Under the pieces are notes generated by a model. That model did not search any database. It was not told the DNA's origin and saw nothing but the letters and a program-made list of their open reading frames with translations. DNA of 64,000 bases from Cylindrotheca closterium (lineage: Eukaryota > Bacillariophyta > Bacillariophyceae > Bacillariales > Bacillariaceae). The DNA is taken from contig CAKOGP040001925.1 in assembly GCA_933822405.4 (NCBI GenBank), positions 199,899-263,898 of the forward strand. Direction: 5' to 3'. Below are positions 10,971 through 20,408 of this stretch, one piece after another. The position numbers and the translations under genes are program-made. Position 1 is the first letter of the stretch. Every line of letters starts with the position of its first letter.

Positions 10971-11377
10971 TCAGCCAAAACACCAAGCCACAATATGTTT
11001 TTATACGTGTCATGCACACTACCAGATGCGTGGACTAGACAAACGATTGCCCGCTGTCGTCAAATGGTGGTGGTGGTGGTGGTGATGTCCAGCAGATGAT
11101 TGATTCCTTCCTTCATGGTTAGCACTTGTGTTTTGTTATGGCTTTCTTTCACAATAATACAGTATAGCAAAACAAATTAGATAGCATTAGATACTCAGCA
11201 TCATATCAGTTACAATACCACTGCCTTCGTCTCGTGACTCTGACATTGCCATAAGAATCCATAGGTTCATGCTCCTACAAAAATATTCGTCCAATAGTCG
11301 TCTAACTATGATGTATTATGTCATGTCTCATCATGTTTCCATTTCTTTCATAATTATATTGTTATATATTTTAATAA
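10971..11377. other. Convergent intergenic region
   Basis: Lies between 3' ends of a plus and a minus gene. It contains a short GGT microsatellite at about 11063-11082 and an AT-rich tail near 11350-11380; nothing else is seen. Confidence 0.4.
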
Positions 11378-12139
11378 TTAAAATGGCAATTGGATGCTGG
11401 GAAGTTCAATTGATGGCAATTGTGGCAATTGTGGAAGGATGACATATCCATCCACGATCAAGTTTTCAGAAAAGGTAACGAACCCAGCCAAAGCGACCAA
11501 GATTCCCAAGGCGGGGATTTCCTTGGGCGACGCTGAAAACGGAGCCAAGCATCGAGCCACGTAGATCAAACCCATGATGATACTAACAGCATCCGCAACG
11601 AACAATCCGGTACCGACTTGAGACACATCTCCACTGGTCACCATGGGTCCCGACACAATCGCCAAAATCGCAGCAGCAACGGCAGCAGGGACCAAAGTCT
11701 TTAGAGCTTGATCAATACTGGGTGCCGAAGACAAGGACCAGATGCCTTCTCCCAACAAGACAATGGCCAAACCATAATTTTCTTGTCCAAGGACTAGAGC
11801 CATGGTATCCGCATCGACCACTGGTTCGTAAAGAGGGTCTCCCAGTGCGGCAACCCTTTTGACAACCTCTGGAACTGCTTCCACGACGGCGGCAGGAGCA
11901 GAGGATTCGACGGGAGCAGTAGCAGTAGCTGCGGCAGCTTGAACTGATTCAGCAGCAGTTTGGACAGTGTCGGCCACCGAAGCTGCCATTTCCTCTTCAG
12001 CACGAAGCGACGAGGACGAAACACGGGAAAAGGATTGGCTCGTAGTTGGACGACGAGAACAAAAGGCATCGGCACCATGATTATTGGTCAGTAAGAATGC
12101 TGATAGAAAGAGCTTGCATAGGTTGGAGGAAGGATTCAT
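11378..12139 (-). CDS. Predicted plastid membrane protein, function unknown
   Basis: 253 aa, single exon. The N-terminus is a signal peptide ending in GADA followed by FCSRRP, then a Ser/Arg-rich stretch; this is the bipartite presequence with Phe at the cleavage site that sends proteins into the complex plastid of diatoms. An Ala/Val/Pro-rich segment follows (about 52-95). The mature part has four likely membrane helices at about 122-138, 148-166, 178-196 and 208-224, and the tail is a Leu/Pro/Gln/Ser repeat ending in Phe. I do not recognise the family. Plastid targeting is inferred from the motif; thylakoid or envelope location cannot be told. It stands alone, with its promoter in the gap to the right. 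Confidence 0.75.
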   Translation of the reverse strand: MNPSSNLCKLFLSAFLLTNNHGADAFCSRRPTTSQSFSRVSSSSLRAEEEMAASVADTVQTAAESVQAAAATATAPVESSAPAAVVEAVPEVVKRVAALGDPLYEPVVDADTMALVLGQENYGLAIVLLGEGIWSLSSAPSIDQALKTLVPAAVAAAILAIVSGPMVTSGDVSQVGTGLFVADAVSIIMGLIYVARCLAPFSASPKEIPALGILVALAGFVTFSENLIVDGYVILPQLPQLPSIELPSIQLPF

Positions 12140-12751
12140 GATATATTGTGTCTATGATTCTCTTGGGCTGAAAAGGTGATATTTGCGTTCGTTTGATATT
12201 ACTTTTGCAATGCCATCGTCATCACATCATATCTTCGACATTCCACATGCCACCACCACGTACTTCAATCGATTGATTCTTCTTCGCGCTTGTGCGCAAT
12301 CGACTCAACCGACACACTCCGACTCCAATGATTTGAAATGATTGATTACTATTTTGAGCTTAAAAGGATTTGGGTAAGTAGCTAGTTATCGCATTACGTT
12401 ATTCAATTAGAGGCGGCTTTATAGGAACTAGCAGTAGTCGAAGCGACATCATCATCAGCAGCCGTCGCCAAAAGGAGGAATAGCGCGAAAATGGCTGGCG
12501 GTCGTACAGTGACGCAACAGCCGAGATGAGACTCAAAACTTGGGATACCATGGGAGCTCATGGATGCCAGACGCTATCGTTCCTTGGTCATGTCCAAGAG
12601 TGGTGAGCTTCTTGTTGTTTGGAGTGATCATGGCTGGTGGAATCAACCAATAGCCGCCATGCACTCAGATTCAAGTGGGCTGGATGGTTCGACGTATTGT
12701 TCATCCCAGGGACGACGTCGTGGCGATGAGAGAGTAGTAACACACCATAGA
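12140..12751. other. Intergenic region upstream of plastid protein gene
   Basis: About 610 bases with no supported gene. It should contain the promoter of the minus-strand gene starting at 12139 and the 3' region of the minus-strand gene ending at 12752. Short overlapping reading frames show no domain. Confidence 0.4.
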
Positions 12752-13519
12752 CTAAGCGGCAGCAGCAAAACGGTCGTCCGCCATTGACGTGACGGTCCAC
12801 AAGAATAGCTCTTGCTCTTCGGGTTCTAGCAGATCCGACATGTTGCACAGTGCCAGTCCCATCTTGACCAATCGGTCCAAGCGTTGGCGGGACTGATTGA
12901 GCTCGCTGAGTGCGCAAGCCTCGTTGTTCAAAATGGCTAGTTTGAGTATGATCCAATGTTTGGACAAGGGTTCAGGGTCCACTGCAGATTGCACCGAGCG
13001 GAACAGCTCGAGGGATTGCTGCAACAAGCAATTACCAGTTGCTCCCACTGGACTGCCTACCAGGATGGACACGGTGGCAAGATTGTACCACAATACCCAA
13101 ACAAAGCCTCGCACACAGACCGGACCGTCATCTTTCATCTCGTCCATCATCATGGAATCATAACATGATGATGATGATTCCATTGGAGTATCAATCCACA
13201 GAAATTGAAGAAAGAGAAAAGGCAAGCTGCCTTCACAAAAGTTTCTCGTTCCCTTCATCCTGTGTGCCACAGCTTTTGAGCAATCCAGCCAAGTGTATTG
13301 GTATTGGTGATGGTCCTCCTGACAATCATTGTCGGCATTAGCAGAATACCCATTGTCTTTGTTTTGTTGTTGTTGGAGCTCATGCACTGCTCGGCAGGCC
13401 TTGGACAGCAAATGGAAGGCTTCGATCACTTTGCCTCCCCTCAACTTGGTGACGGCTTCATTGTTGTGTTGTATCATAAGCATACTCAGTTCGTGATTCG
13501 TGTATTGTTTCATTTTCAA
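12752..13519 (-). CDS. Helical-repeat (TPR-like) protein, function unknown
   Basis: 255 aa, single exon. The N-terminal part has the spacing of a tetratricopeptide-type helical hairpin (NNEAVTKLRGGKVIEAFHLL followed by SKACRAV). The C-terminal half has further paired helices (WYNLATVSILVG, LLQQSLELFRSVQSAV, LKLAILNNEACALSEL). The middle is a Gln/Asn/Asp-rich insertion plus a Met/Asp/Ser run. The pattern resembles short proteins with a first N-x-x-A-V helix and a later W-Y-N-L-A helix that I associate with diatoms, but I cannot name a Pfam family from memory with certainty. There is no signal peptide or membrane segment, so a cytosolic or nuclear scaffold is likely. Trinucleotide GTT repeats lie just upstream (about 13520-13545). 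Confidence 0.65.
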   Translation of the reverse strand: MKMKQYTNHELSMLMIQHNNEAVTKLRGGKVIEAFHLLSKACRAVHELQQQQNKDNGYSANADNDCQEDHHQYQYTWLDCSKAVAHRMKGTRNFCEGSLPFLFLQFLWIDTPMESSSSCYDSMMMDEMKDDGPVCVRGFVWVLWYNLATVSILVGSPVGATGNCLLQQSLELFRSVQSAVDPEPLSKHWIILKLAILNNEACALSELNQSRQRLDRLVKMGLALCNMSDLLEPEEQELFLWTVTSMADDRFAAAA

Positions 13520-14985
13520 AGGTTGTTGTTGTTGTTGTTGTTGATGATGTTGTGTATGGTTTCATCGTTTGCTGCACATTATGTTCTCTTTTTGAACCCT
13601 ATCGTTGTCTGATCAGAAAGGAGAAAGGGTCAGAATGGTAGAGTAATGCTTGAAAATGTCTTCTGGTCAAAGGACCCGTGGGATCAAAGCACACATTCTG
13701 AGGTTTTGGGATGAAACTATAGGTTTTAAGTGTTTTTTGACATAAGCGAATGATAGAGCTCGCTTGAAATAGCGAATCAGCGAAGTAAGTGCCTACGCAC
13801 TCAGCACCGTTTCTTTTTAACAAATGAATAATACGATTGATACTCCTTTTTACAATGCATGCGCTCTATGGCTTTGGTTCAGTTTAAAAGCATCAACGTA
13901 CAACACCACCATGGCAAATCAATTGCAAGTTTTGACTATGCTACTGAATAGTAAGCTTTCATACAACTCATACTCATCTTTAAAAGCTTGTTTTGAGCTT
14001 TGACCTCCTCCATCATGGTGTTCCAATTACAAGCAACCTCTTTCACAAGTTGCATGTTTTTGGTCGTGCGGTCCTTCCGATCAGAGGACCCGTGGGTTCA
14101 AAACACACGCCTTATTTATGGAGCGTGTTCTGGATTGAAACAAGAGATAACAAGTGCAGTCGTTTGAGGGCGTAGTTACGTGTTTTTGACATATATAGTC
14201 ATTCAGAACTTCGTTTCGGCGTCCGAATCCAGTAAGCGATGATTCTACACACTCTCGGCCCTGGTTCTTCACGATCGATTGATTAGGTAAATCTATGCTA
14301 CGTTCTCCTGTCTAATATCGTCACCAATGGGATTCTGGTTTTACTCTTCCGAATGAATCATGTATAGTAGCGCTATTTTTAGAATATAAAAGTAACTGAC
14401 TCAGTCAATCGCGAACGTGACTTTGTTGAACTGAGATTTCGCACCTTTCTCATTCTTCCTTTTGTCACCACCACGCATGCGTACTATGATCATCCTTCTT
14501 CCTTCGTCTCTCGATGATGAGGATAATCATGAGCACTCCAACTTTTATGCTGATTCAAGCTGAGAGGTACGAATGCGCCAAGACAAAAGGTTTTGCAATA
14601 GTACCAGGTACGCTTAGTCTGTACAGTAGGAATGAAAGTAAATTAGATTGCAATCAGCGTACCGGTACCAGGTATTTTAATACTACTGTACGTAACAAGA
14701 TAAAAGACGGCAATAAGGGCAATCGAACCATTCGATCTGGTCGACTGAATCAATCAAACTGCCAATTTCATTTTCTATATTTTGGGGTTCGACAGAGATG
14801 CGCAATGATGACCACTGATTATATAGTGTTGGAAAACAGGAAAGAGTCGCATCATCGGCACCATAGACAATAACAACTGACACAAGGGTTATGGTTTAAA
14901 AGGCACGCACCTTGGTAGTTTGCGACAACACTACACTGATACAATCGATCTGACTGAATTATATATACCCCACCCCAGCACCACA
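13520..14985. other. Long intergenic region with a diverged repeat pair
   Basis: About 1.5 kb without a supported gene. It holds two diverged copies of a repeat (listed separately) and a TACCGGTA at 14660-14667. The last part is the promoter of the DUF285-repeat gene; a TATATATA-type box at about 14959-14967 lies some 20-25 bases before its ATG. Confidence 0.5.
13650..14245 (+). repeat. Two diverged direct copies of an approximately 150-base repeat
   Basis: Copy A is at about 13655-13810 and copy B at about 14075-14245. Both begin with AGGACCCGTGGG then TCAAA and CACAC, continue to GATTGAAAC or GATGAAAC, then share GTTTTTGACATA and a CGAAT..CAG..AAGCGA-like end, in the same order and orientation. 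Spacing differs by small indels. No coding potential is seen. They may be remnants of a short non-autonomous element. Confidence 0.5.
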
Positions 14986-16197
14986 ATGAGAGTCATGATG
15001 ATGAATCGGCACCAGCTTTATTTGATCCTTAGTCTTGGTCCACTAATGGGATTTGCAAGCGCAATTGATTGCTTCAACGACGGTAACAATGAGCTTCAAA
15101 ACGCTGTTTCTCAGTTTATAAGGGATGGTTGCTCTGATGACAACAATTGCAACAATGAAGTTGTGAAAAAGTATGGCTGGCCCATTGGATCCTGGTGTGT
15201 GTACGATTTAACCGAAATGAACTTTGCATTCTTGAATGCAGCTTCATTCAATGATAACATATCGGCATGGGATATATCCAGAATCAAAAGCACGCAAGGA
15301 ATGTTCCAAGGTGCACAATCATTCAATCAAGACTTGTCTTCGTGGGACGTTTCTTCCGTCACCAATATGAAAAGCATGTTTCAGAATGCAACCTCTTTCA
15401 ATCAGGACTTGTCGTCATGGGATACCTCCAATGTCATAGATATGGATGATTTATTCAAGGATGCATATATATTCAATGAAAATGTATCATCCTGGAATGT
15501 TTCTGCCACCATGTCAATGGATTCCATGTTTCAAAGTGCGGCATCCTTCAATCAAGACTTGTCGGGCTGGGATGTTACCAATGTCACCAGTATGCACGCC
15601 ATGTTCTGGAATGCATCGTCTTTCAATCAAGACATATCGTTGTGGGATGTCTCCAATGTTACAAATATGGTTGGCATGTTCTTCAATGCCACGTCTTTTC
15701 ATCAAGACTTGAATCGGTGGGATGTATCCAATGTTCGGTTCATGTTTGAGATGTTCTCGGGTGCGTCATCCTTCAATCAGGAGGTGGCATTGTGGGACGT
15801 TTCGTCCGTAACTTCCATGAATGGAATGTTCTGGAATGCACCATTATTCAACAGAGACTTGTCCCTATGGGACGTGTCATCGGTGCAATTCATGGGGCGC
15901 ATGTTTTCCAATGCCGTTTCGTTCAATCAAGATTTGTCATCCTGGGATGTGTCTTCGGTATCGCACATGGAACACATGTTTGATGGTGCAACCTCCTTCA
16001 ATCAAGATTTGTCATCATGGGATGTCTCGAAAGTGAAAGAAGCTACTAGCGCGTTTGACGATGCGGGAGTCGATAGCTCTGTGGTTTGCAGATGGAATGA
16101 TTCTTGGAGGAATCTCTACTGCCCATCCAGTGCCACCACTGCCTCGACATTTCTTCCTCTTCTTGTTGCATTGGTGATGGTCTGCTTCTTGTCATGA
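14986..16197 (+). CDS. Secreted or surface protein with DUF285 (BspA-like) repeats
   Basis: 403 aa from the ATG at 14986 (the frame extends further only to a TTG). Signal peptide at about 1-26 (ending GFASA). Eleven tandem 25-residue repeats run from about 88 to 362 with the consensus FNQDLSSWDVSSVTNM followed by MFxxATS, the hallmark of the DUF285 family, a leucine-rich-repeat-like surface module known from BspA-type bacterial and some protist proteins. A short Cys-containing tail (CRWNDSW, LYCPSS) and a hydrophobic C-terminus (TFLPLLVALVMVCFLS) follow, which looks like a GPI-anchor signal. Probable role: cell-surface adhesion or binding. The repeats are very regular, suggesting recent internal amplification. 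Codon use resembles the neighbours, so if the family came by gene transfer it did so long ago. Confidence 0.85.
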   Translation: MRVMMMNRHQLYLILSLGPLMGFASAIDCFNDGNNELQNAVSQFIRDGCSDDNNCNNEVVKKYGWPIGSWCVYDLTEMNFAFLNAASFNDNISAWDISRIKSTQGMFQGAQSFNQDLSSWDVSSVTNMKSMFQNATSFNQDLSSWDTSNVIDMDDLFKDAYIFNENVSSWNVSATMSMDSMFQSAASFNQDLSGWDVTNVTSMHAMFWNASSFNQDISLWDVSNVTNMVGMFFNATSFHQDLNRWDVSNVRFMFEMFSGASSFNQEVALWDVSSVTSMNGMFWNAPLFNRDLSLWDVSSVQFMGRMFSNAVSFNQDLSSWDVSSVSHMEHMFDGATSFNQDLSSWDVSKVKEATSAFDDAGVDSSVVCRWNDSWRNLYCPSSATTASTFLPLLVALVMVCFLS

Positions 16198-16319
16198 CAT
16201 TTATAAAATACTAGGCCATAGGGAAGATACCATATATTTTTTAAAACTAGCACGGTAATGAGAGCCAAAATCAGTATATATTCAATATATTTACTCTATA
16301 TTTATTTTAAAAATCACTG

Positions 16320-17513
16320 CTATGACCACCAAAGCAAAAAGTCCCACCATGAATTTTGTTGCCACTTTACTCTCTTCCAGGTATACCTTAATACTTCGTT
16401 GGACCATTTACCTTCTTGACTCTTTCTCTTAAACTTGGCTTCATTCTTTTCGGGCTCTTTTGGGGCCTTTTCTCCATGGAACTTTTCAAGACAGACAATG
16501 CCGTTGGGACATTCAATGTCATCATTCATTTCACGCAAGGGCGTGATCCCCAATTCATCCATTTCCGTGTGGGCCTTGATGGCATGCAAGGTAGGATCCT
16601 CTTGCACTTTGTATCGAAAGTGGGGATCCGTCCATCCATAGGAACCCACAAAGTCTTCGTCACAGCCTCCTACTTTCCAATAATCCTGCTTTCGAATCAA
16701 CATGACAGCAGGATGTGGCTTGAATCCAGAATCTCGTTGTCGCTGAAAAAAGGTATAGACAGCAGGTGACGAAGTATCTGTTATTGCTGCCGATGATGAG
16801 ACCTTTTCCAATATATACTTCATTGTTTCTGGAGCCACTTGGGTATCCGTATCGCTCATGAATACCCACGGTGTATTGGCCATCCAGAATCCCAAGTTGC
16901 GAGCTCCTCCAATATTCCACATTAAGTTTTGATCAATTTTGTAAATCACAATATCCAATGGTGTTCTTATTGTTTGGGAATCGTTATGATTGATATTGGC
17001 CTGCAGAAACTCAGCGGCCGTGTGACCCGGTGCGCTGGAGTCGTCCACAATGACAAATTGTATTTGATCCAAAACATTTTGTCCATAGCTGATCCATGAT
17101 TTGAGCTGATGTGCCAAATGATGATGGTCATTGAAATAAATCAAAAAGAAGGTTAGCGTCTTGTCGGTCGGTGGAGGTTTCATATTCAAAAGTTTCTGAG
17201 AAGCAGGACAGTTGGGGTTCACTTCCAGAGTATGGGTATCTTGGTTCCATAGTCCAACCGCGCATTCTTGGGGTTGAAAGTAATCATCATAAGACGCTCT
17301 ACTTGCAGAATTGCCACGAATCGTTCCATTGCTCTTGCTCGAAGATCTTGTGGACACAACTCCCAGCCGCCAACATAACAAGAGAATTATTGCTACGGTT
17401 CCTGCTGAAACAGAGAGTATTGTTATTATGCGGGTGGTTCGTCGATCCCGTCTTGCTCTTGAGGTGTTTCCCTTTGTCGCAACTAGTTTGCTGCTGGTGC
17501 TGCTATTGAACAT
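16320..17513 (-). CDS. Type II membrane glycosyltransferase, GT-A fold, substrate unknown
   Basis: 397 aa when started at the ATG at 17513; an in-frame ATG at 17624 would add 37 residues of hydrophobic, promoter-like sequence and is less likely. A basic cytosolic tail (RARRDRRTTR) and a single membrane anchor at about 29-49 give type II Golgi topology. The luminal domain has FFLIYFND, FVIVDDSS (154-160) and the DXD-like SDTDTQ (220-225), which normally binds the metal and nucleotide sugar, followed by GGCDEDFVGSYGW (282-294), similar to the acceptor-side motif of the galactosyltransferase C-terminal domain. These place it near GT2 or GT7-type enzymes. The donor and acceptor cannot be told from sequence. 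It is convergent with the DUF285 gene, only 122 bases away. Confidence 0.7.
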   Translation of the reverse strand: MFNSSTSSKLVATKGNTSRARRDRRTTRIITILSVSAGTVAIILLLCWRLGVVSTRSSSKSNGTIRGNSASRASYDDYFQPQECAVGLWNQDTHTLEVNPNCPASQKLLNMKPPPTDKTLTFFLIYFNDHHHLAHQLKSWISYGQNVLDQIQFVIVDDSSAPGHTAAEFLQANINHNDSQTIRTPLDIVIYKIDQNLMWNIGGARNLGFWMANTPWVFMSDTDTQVAPETMKYILEKVSSSAAITDTSSPAVYTFFQRQRDSGFKPHPAVMLIRKQDYWKVGGCDEDFVGSYGWTDPHFRYKVQEDPTLHAIKAHTEMDELGITPLREMNDDIECPNGIVCLEKFHGEKAPKEPEKNEAKFKRKSQEGKWSNEVLRYTWKRVKWQQNSWWDFLLWWS

Positions 17514-17912
17514 TTTGGTTGTGTCAACATGGAAGATGAGGAAAGGGCGGGCGGGTATATGATATATGCAGGATGAGAGGAGTGATGAGATGAGGTGTGA
17601 GATGAATATATTATATATTTTCAATTTGCGATTCTAAAAAATGACAGTATAATATAGTAGGGGTTGAAAGAAGGATGCCGCTATACAGATTCCCCCTATT
17701 CAATAAAATCTATTGATCCCCCCATTCACAGAACATTGCTGCAAAAATATAAACACATACACATATCATATTACCGATTATCATCACCGTCGTGGTCGTC
17801 ATTGCGACTATCGTACCAGTACAGTAGTAGTATCCATTCTGCGCTACTACTATAGCTGAGAATATATATATATACATATTACACTTTTATCGTACTCAAA
17901 AAGCATATAACA
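17514..17912. promoter_or_regulatory. Divergent promoter region
   Basis: Separates the glycosyltransferase gene (minus) from the helical protein gene (plus). A long TA run (ATATATATATACATATTACAC is the type of sequence) at about 17861-17884 lies about 30-50 bases before the ATG at 17913 and could act as its TATA element. Confidence 0.4.
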
Positions 17913-19751
17913 ATGGGACGAAAATGGTTGGAGACCATGGCTGCAAGTGCCATGAACGAAGTCAAGGATTCCTATGCTAATAATGGTGGTGGTGGCAGTG
18001 GCTCCAAACTAGTAGGATCCTTGGTCACGGGTGCCATGTCGGGTGCATTGGGTGGCAAAGGTAGCTCCGCATCCAGCGCCTTGCAAGCAGCTCTAGGTGG
18101 TGTGGAGTTGGGTCCTACGGTCGGTGCCATTCAAGAACGGGGCTCCAAATGTTCGCAGCTCGCCACCGAAACTGTGGAATTGTGTCAAACCACCCAATCC
18201 AAGAGTGAACAAATGATTGCGTTTGGAAAGGACATTCAATCGTCTCTGGAAGGATTTTCTGGAAAGGTGGATTCGTCCGCGCTCGAAACCATCAAGGACT
18301 TGACCGATGGAGCCAAATTGCAACAGGCCAAGAGTCTTGCGCAAGGATTGGATACCATTGCCCTTGACTGCATCAACAAGTCGGTTCAGATGATAGATTT
18401 GATGGAAGATTCCATGGGAGCCTTGCCAGATTCCGTCGAAGGGATGATTGAAGATTATGCCAAGCAACTAGAAGATGACGGTGGAGCAGAAGCGGAATCG
18501 TTGAATCGTCTGAAAGGAGTGGATCAGGATTTGGACGATGTTCAATCTTGCATCAAGGCCATGCAGGAATTGAATTTGGCAACGGCCTTTCAGATTGGAT
18601 TAAAAGCCTTTGAGCAATTGTCGGCCAAGGCAGAAACTTCGCGGGCGTTGTTTAGCAGCATCCAAGGGTTTTCCACATCGGTGCGAGACATTACGACTGA
18701 CTTTTCCAAATTGAGCATGGCATCACTGTACAGCAAAATCAAGGATATTCTAAAGTGCATTCGACTATCAGAGGTGATGCGAGCATTGGCCGAGGCTACG
18801 AAAAAGATTATTCGTGTCCTGATTGATCTCTTTCAAGCGACTGCGTCCAAGATTAGCAGTCTTTGGGCGGCACTGGCCTTTGCCAAGGATTGCATGTCGG
18901 ACTGTTTGGAGTACGTGCTACAAGCCAAAGGTCTTGTTATGGATGCTCATGACAAGAGCTTGAGTCTGGTCACCAAAAGTGAATCGGTTCTGGGACAGCT
19001 TAAAACGGTAAAATCGATCAACAAGGATAGCTTTGGGGCTATTAAAGAATTACGGCAAGGTGACGATTTAAAGGACGCCATTTCGTTGGCGACCAACATG
19101 GACGAAATGATTAAAGAATGTACTTCCAAAGTCACCAGTATGGTGGATCGAGTTCAAGACGGTTTCAAGAATTTGCCCGATATCATTACGGATGGGTTGG
19201 ATGTGGAGGCCGAGGGACGGGACGACCATGATGCCCAACCACGGGGTGTCGACGAAGACATTCGTGATTTGGAGGCGTCCACTCAAGCCATGGAAAAGTC
19301 GGATATCTTTACGGCTTGCAAGACGGGAGCATCAGGATTGTCGTCGGTATCCACCACGACGGAGTCTTGTACCGAAATGCTGCTCAAAGTTCGCGACTTT
19401 TCGGAGAACTGCAATTCCACCATTGCATCGTTCATGGGGGTCTGGGATTTGGAATCGGCCATGATTAAGATTCAAGAAATGTGCCGGATGGTGGCGCTCG
19501 GTAACCTGATGCAAGAGTTTGCTCGCAGAATCAAGGGGCTTGTCCTGGCCATTCTAGGATTGCTGCAAGCAACATACAAGAAGCTTTGTACTCTCGAATT
19601 GAAGGATTTGGGTAAGAATCTAACGGCAGGAGTTGCCACTGCGGTGGGTGGAGTCTTGGGTAGTGACGTGGGCAAGCTGGCGGGTAAGAATCTAGATCAA
19701 GCAATGAACAAGTTTACAAAAGGGTTCGGAGGTTTGTTTGGAAAGAAATAG
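17913..19751 (+). CDS. Large helical protein with internal duplication, function unknown
   Basis: 612 aa, single exon. A short N-terminus with Gly runs and small residues (about 25-70) is followed by long amphipathic helices with regular Cys residues. The body is an internal duplication. The first half has CINKSVQMIDLMEDSMGALP, then a GVDQDLDDVQ segment, a FSTSVRDITTDF segment and VMRALAEATKKIIRVLIDL. The second half has CTSKVTSMVDRVQDGFKNLP, then GVDEDIRDLE, FSENCNSTIASF and LMQEFARRIKGLVLAILGL in the same order. The C-terminal end is Gly-rich (GVATAVGGVLGS, then FTKGFGGLFGKK). I do not recognise the family. Its last 150 or so residues, and the 3' flank, reappear at the end of the TPR gene at 20409-22908. 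Confidence 0.75.
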   Translation: MGRKWLETMAASAMNEVKDSYANNGGGGSGSKLVGSLVTGAMSGALGGKGSSASSALQAALGGVELGPTVGAIQERGSKCSQLATETVELCQTTQSKSEQMIAFGKDIQSSLEGFSGKVDSSALETIKDLTDGAKLQQAKSLAQGLDTIALDCINKSVQMIDLMEDSMGALPDSVEGMIEDYAKQLEDDGGAEAESLNRLKGVDQDLDDVQSCIKAMQELNLATAFQIGLKAFEQLSAKAETSRALFSSIQGFSTSVRDITTDFSKLSMASLYSKIKDILKCIRLSEVMRALAEATKKIIRVLIDLFQATASKISSLWAALAFAKDCMSDCLEYVLQAKGLVMDAHDKSLSLVTKSESVLGQLKTVKSINKDSFGAIKELRQGDDLKDAISLATNMDEMIKECTSKVTSMVDRVQDGFKNLPDIITDGLDVEAEGRDDHDAQPRGVDEDIRDLEASTQAMEKSDIFTACKTGASGLSSVSTTTESCTEMLLKVRDFSENCNSTIASFMGVWDLESAMIKIQEMCRMVALGNLMQEFARRIKGLVLAILGLLQATYKKLCTLELKDLGKNLTAGVATAVGGVLGSDVGKLAGKNLDQAMNKFTKGFGGLFGKK

Positions 19752-20408
19752 CAACAAATTAGACTGCGGTTGCAAGATGCATATATGCTGCGCACTATCG
19801 AAGCGGAATAGAAACATAGGCAATGTGTGTTAAAAAAAAGTAATGTAGACACAATTGCTATTCAACCACTATGTATACAGCAAAAAGTATTTCCATATCG
19901 CAGAACAAGTTGCTGTTTTTGTCTCAGCAGCCCATACGTGTACCGGTAGGTATACACGTGCAAGACATTACGCTTGAGTTTTGGTCGAACTATTCAAATC
20001 TGTTATGCGCGCTCTCTCTACGCACTGCACGTATTTTCAGTTTTCAAATCACAGCGCACATAGAATATAAAAAATGTGTGTCGATGATGATCGATCAGCT
20101 GTCAATAATATCATCATCACGTGCGCAACAAAATACGTTGATTGTGAAAGGAAATAGCGCAGAATTTTAACAATTCTTGTTGGACGATGGGTACTTGTAT
20201 GATATGTCGACACGTGCCAAAGAAAGTTCCATCCGACTCATCTCTGCTATTATATGCCCATGAAGCATTCTCAGCACCTACTTCTCCTGTGAAAGAAAGC
20301 ATAATAATGACTGGCACGCAGGCGAATAATTCTTCTCCAACACTGCAGCTTCTTGTTATACAATCGTTGAGACTTTCCTTCGCAATAACTTAAGGTAGCG
20401 ATGGAAAG
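19752..20408. other. Intergenic region with duplicated 3' flank
   Basis: The first ~110 bases (about 19752-19870) resemble the 3' flank of the next gene (22909-23005): both have GGTTGCAAGAT, then AGCAATGTG or GGCAATGTG, then ACAATTGCTATTC. A TACCGGTA lies at 19941-19948, next to TATACACGTG. No gene is supported. Confidence 0.5.

Noticed and set aside
14514..14873. 119-codon plus-strand frame
   Set aside because: No domain, odd composition, lies in repeat-bearing intergenic DNA.
14986..16197. Bacterial contamination as explanation for the DUF285 gene
   Set aside because: It is embedded between eukaryotic genes, and has a eukaryotic-type signal peptide and GPI-like end.
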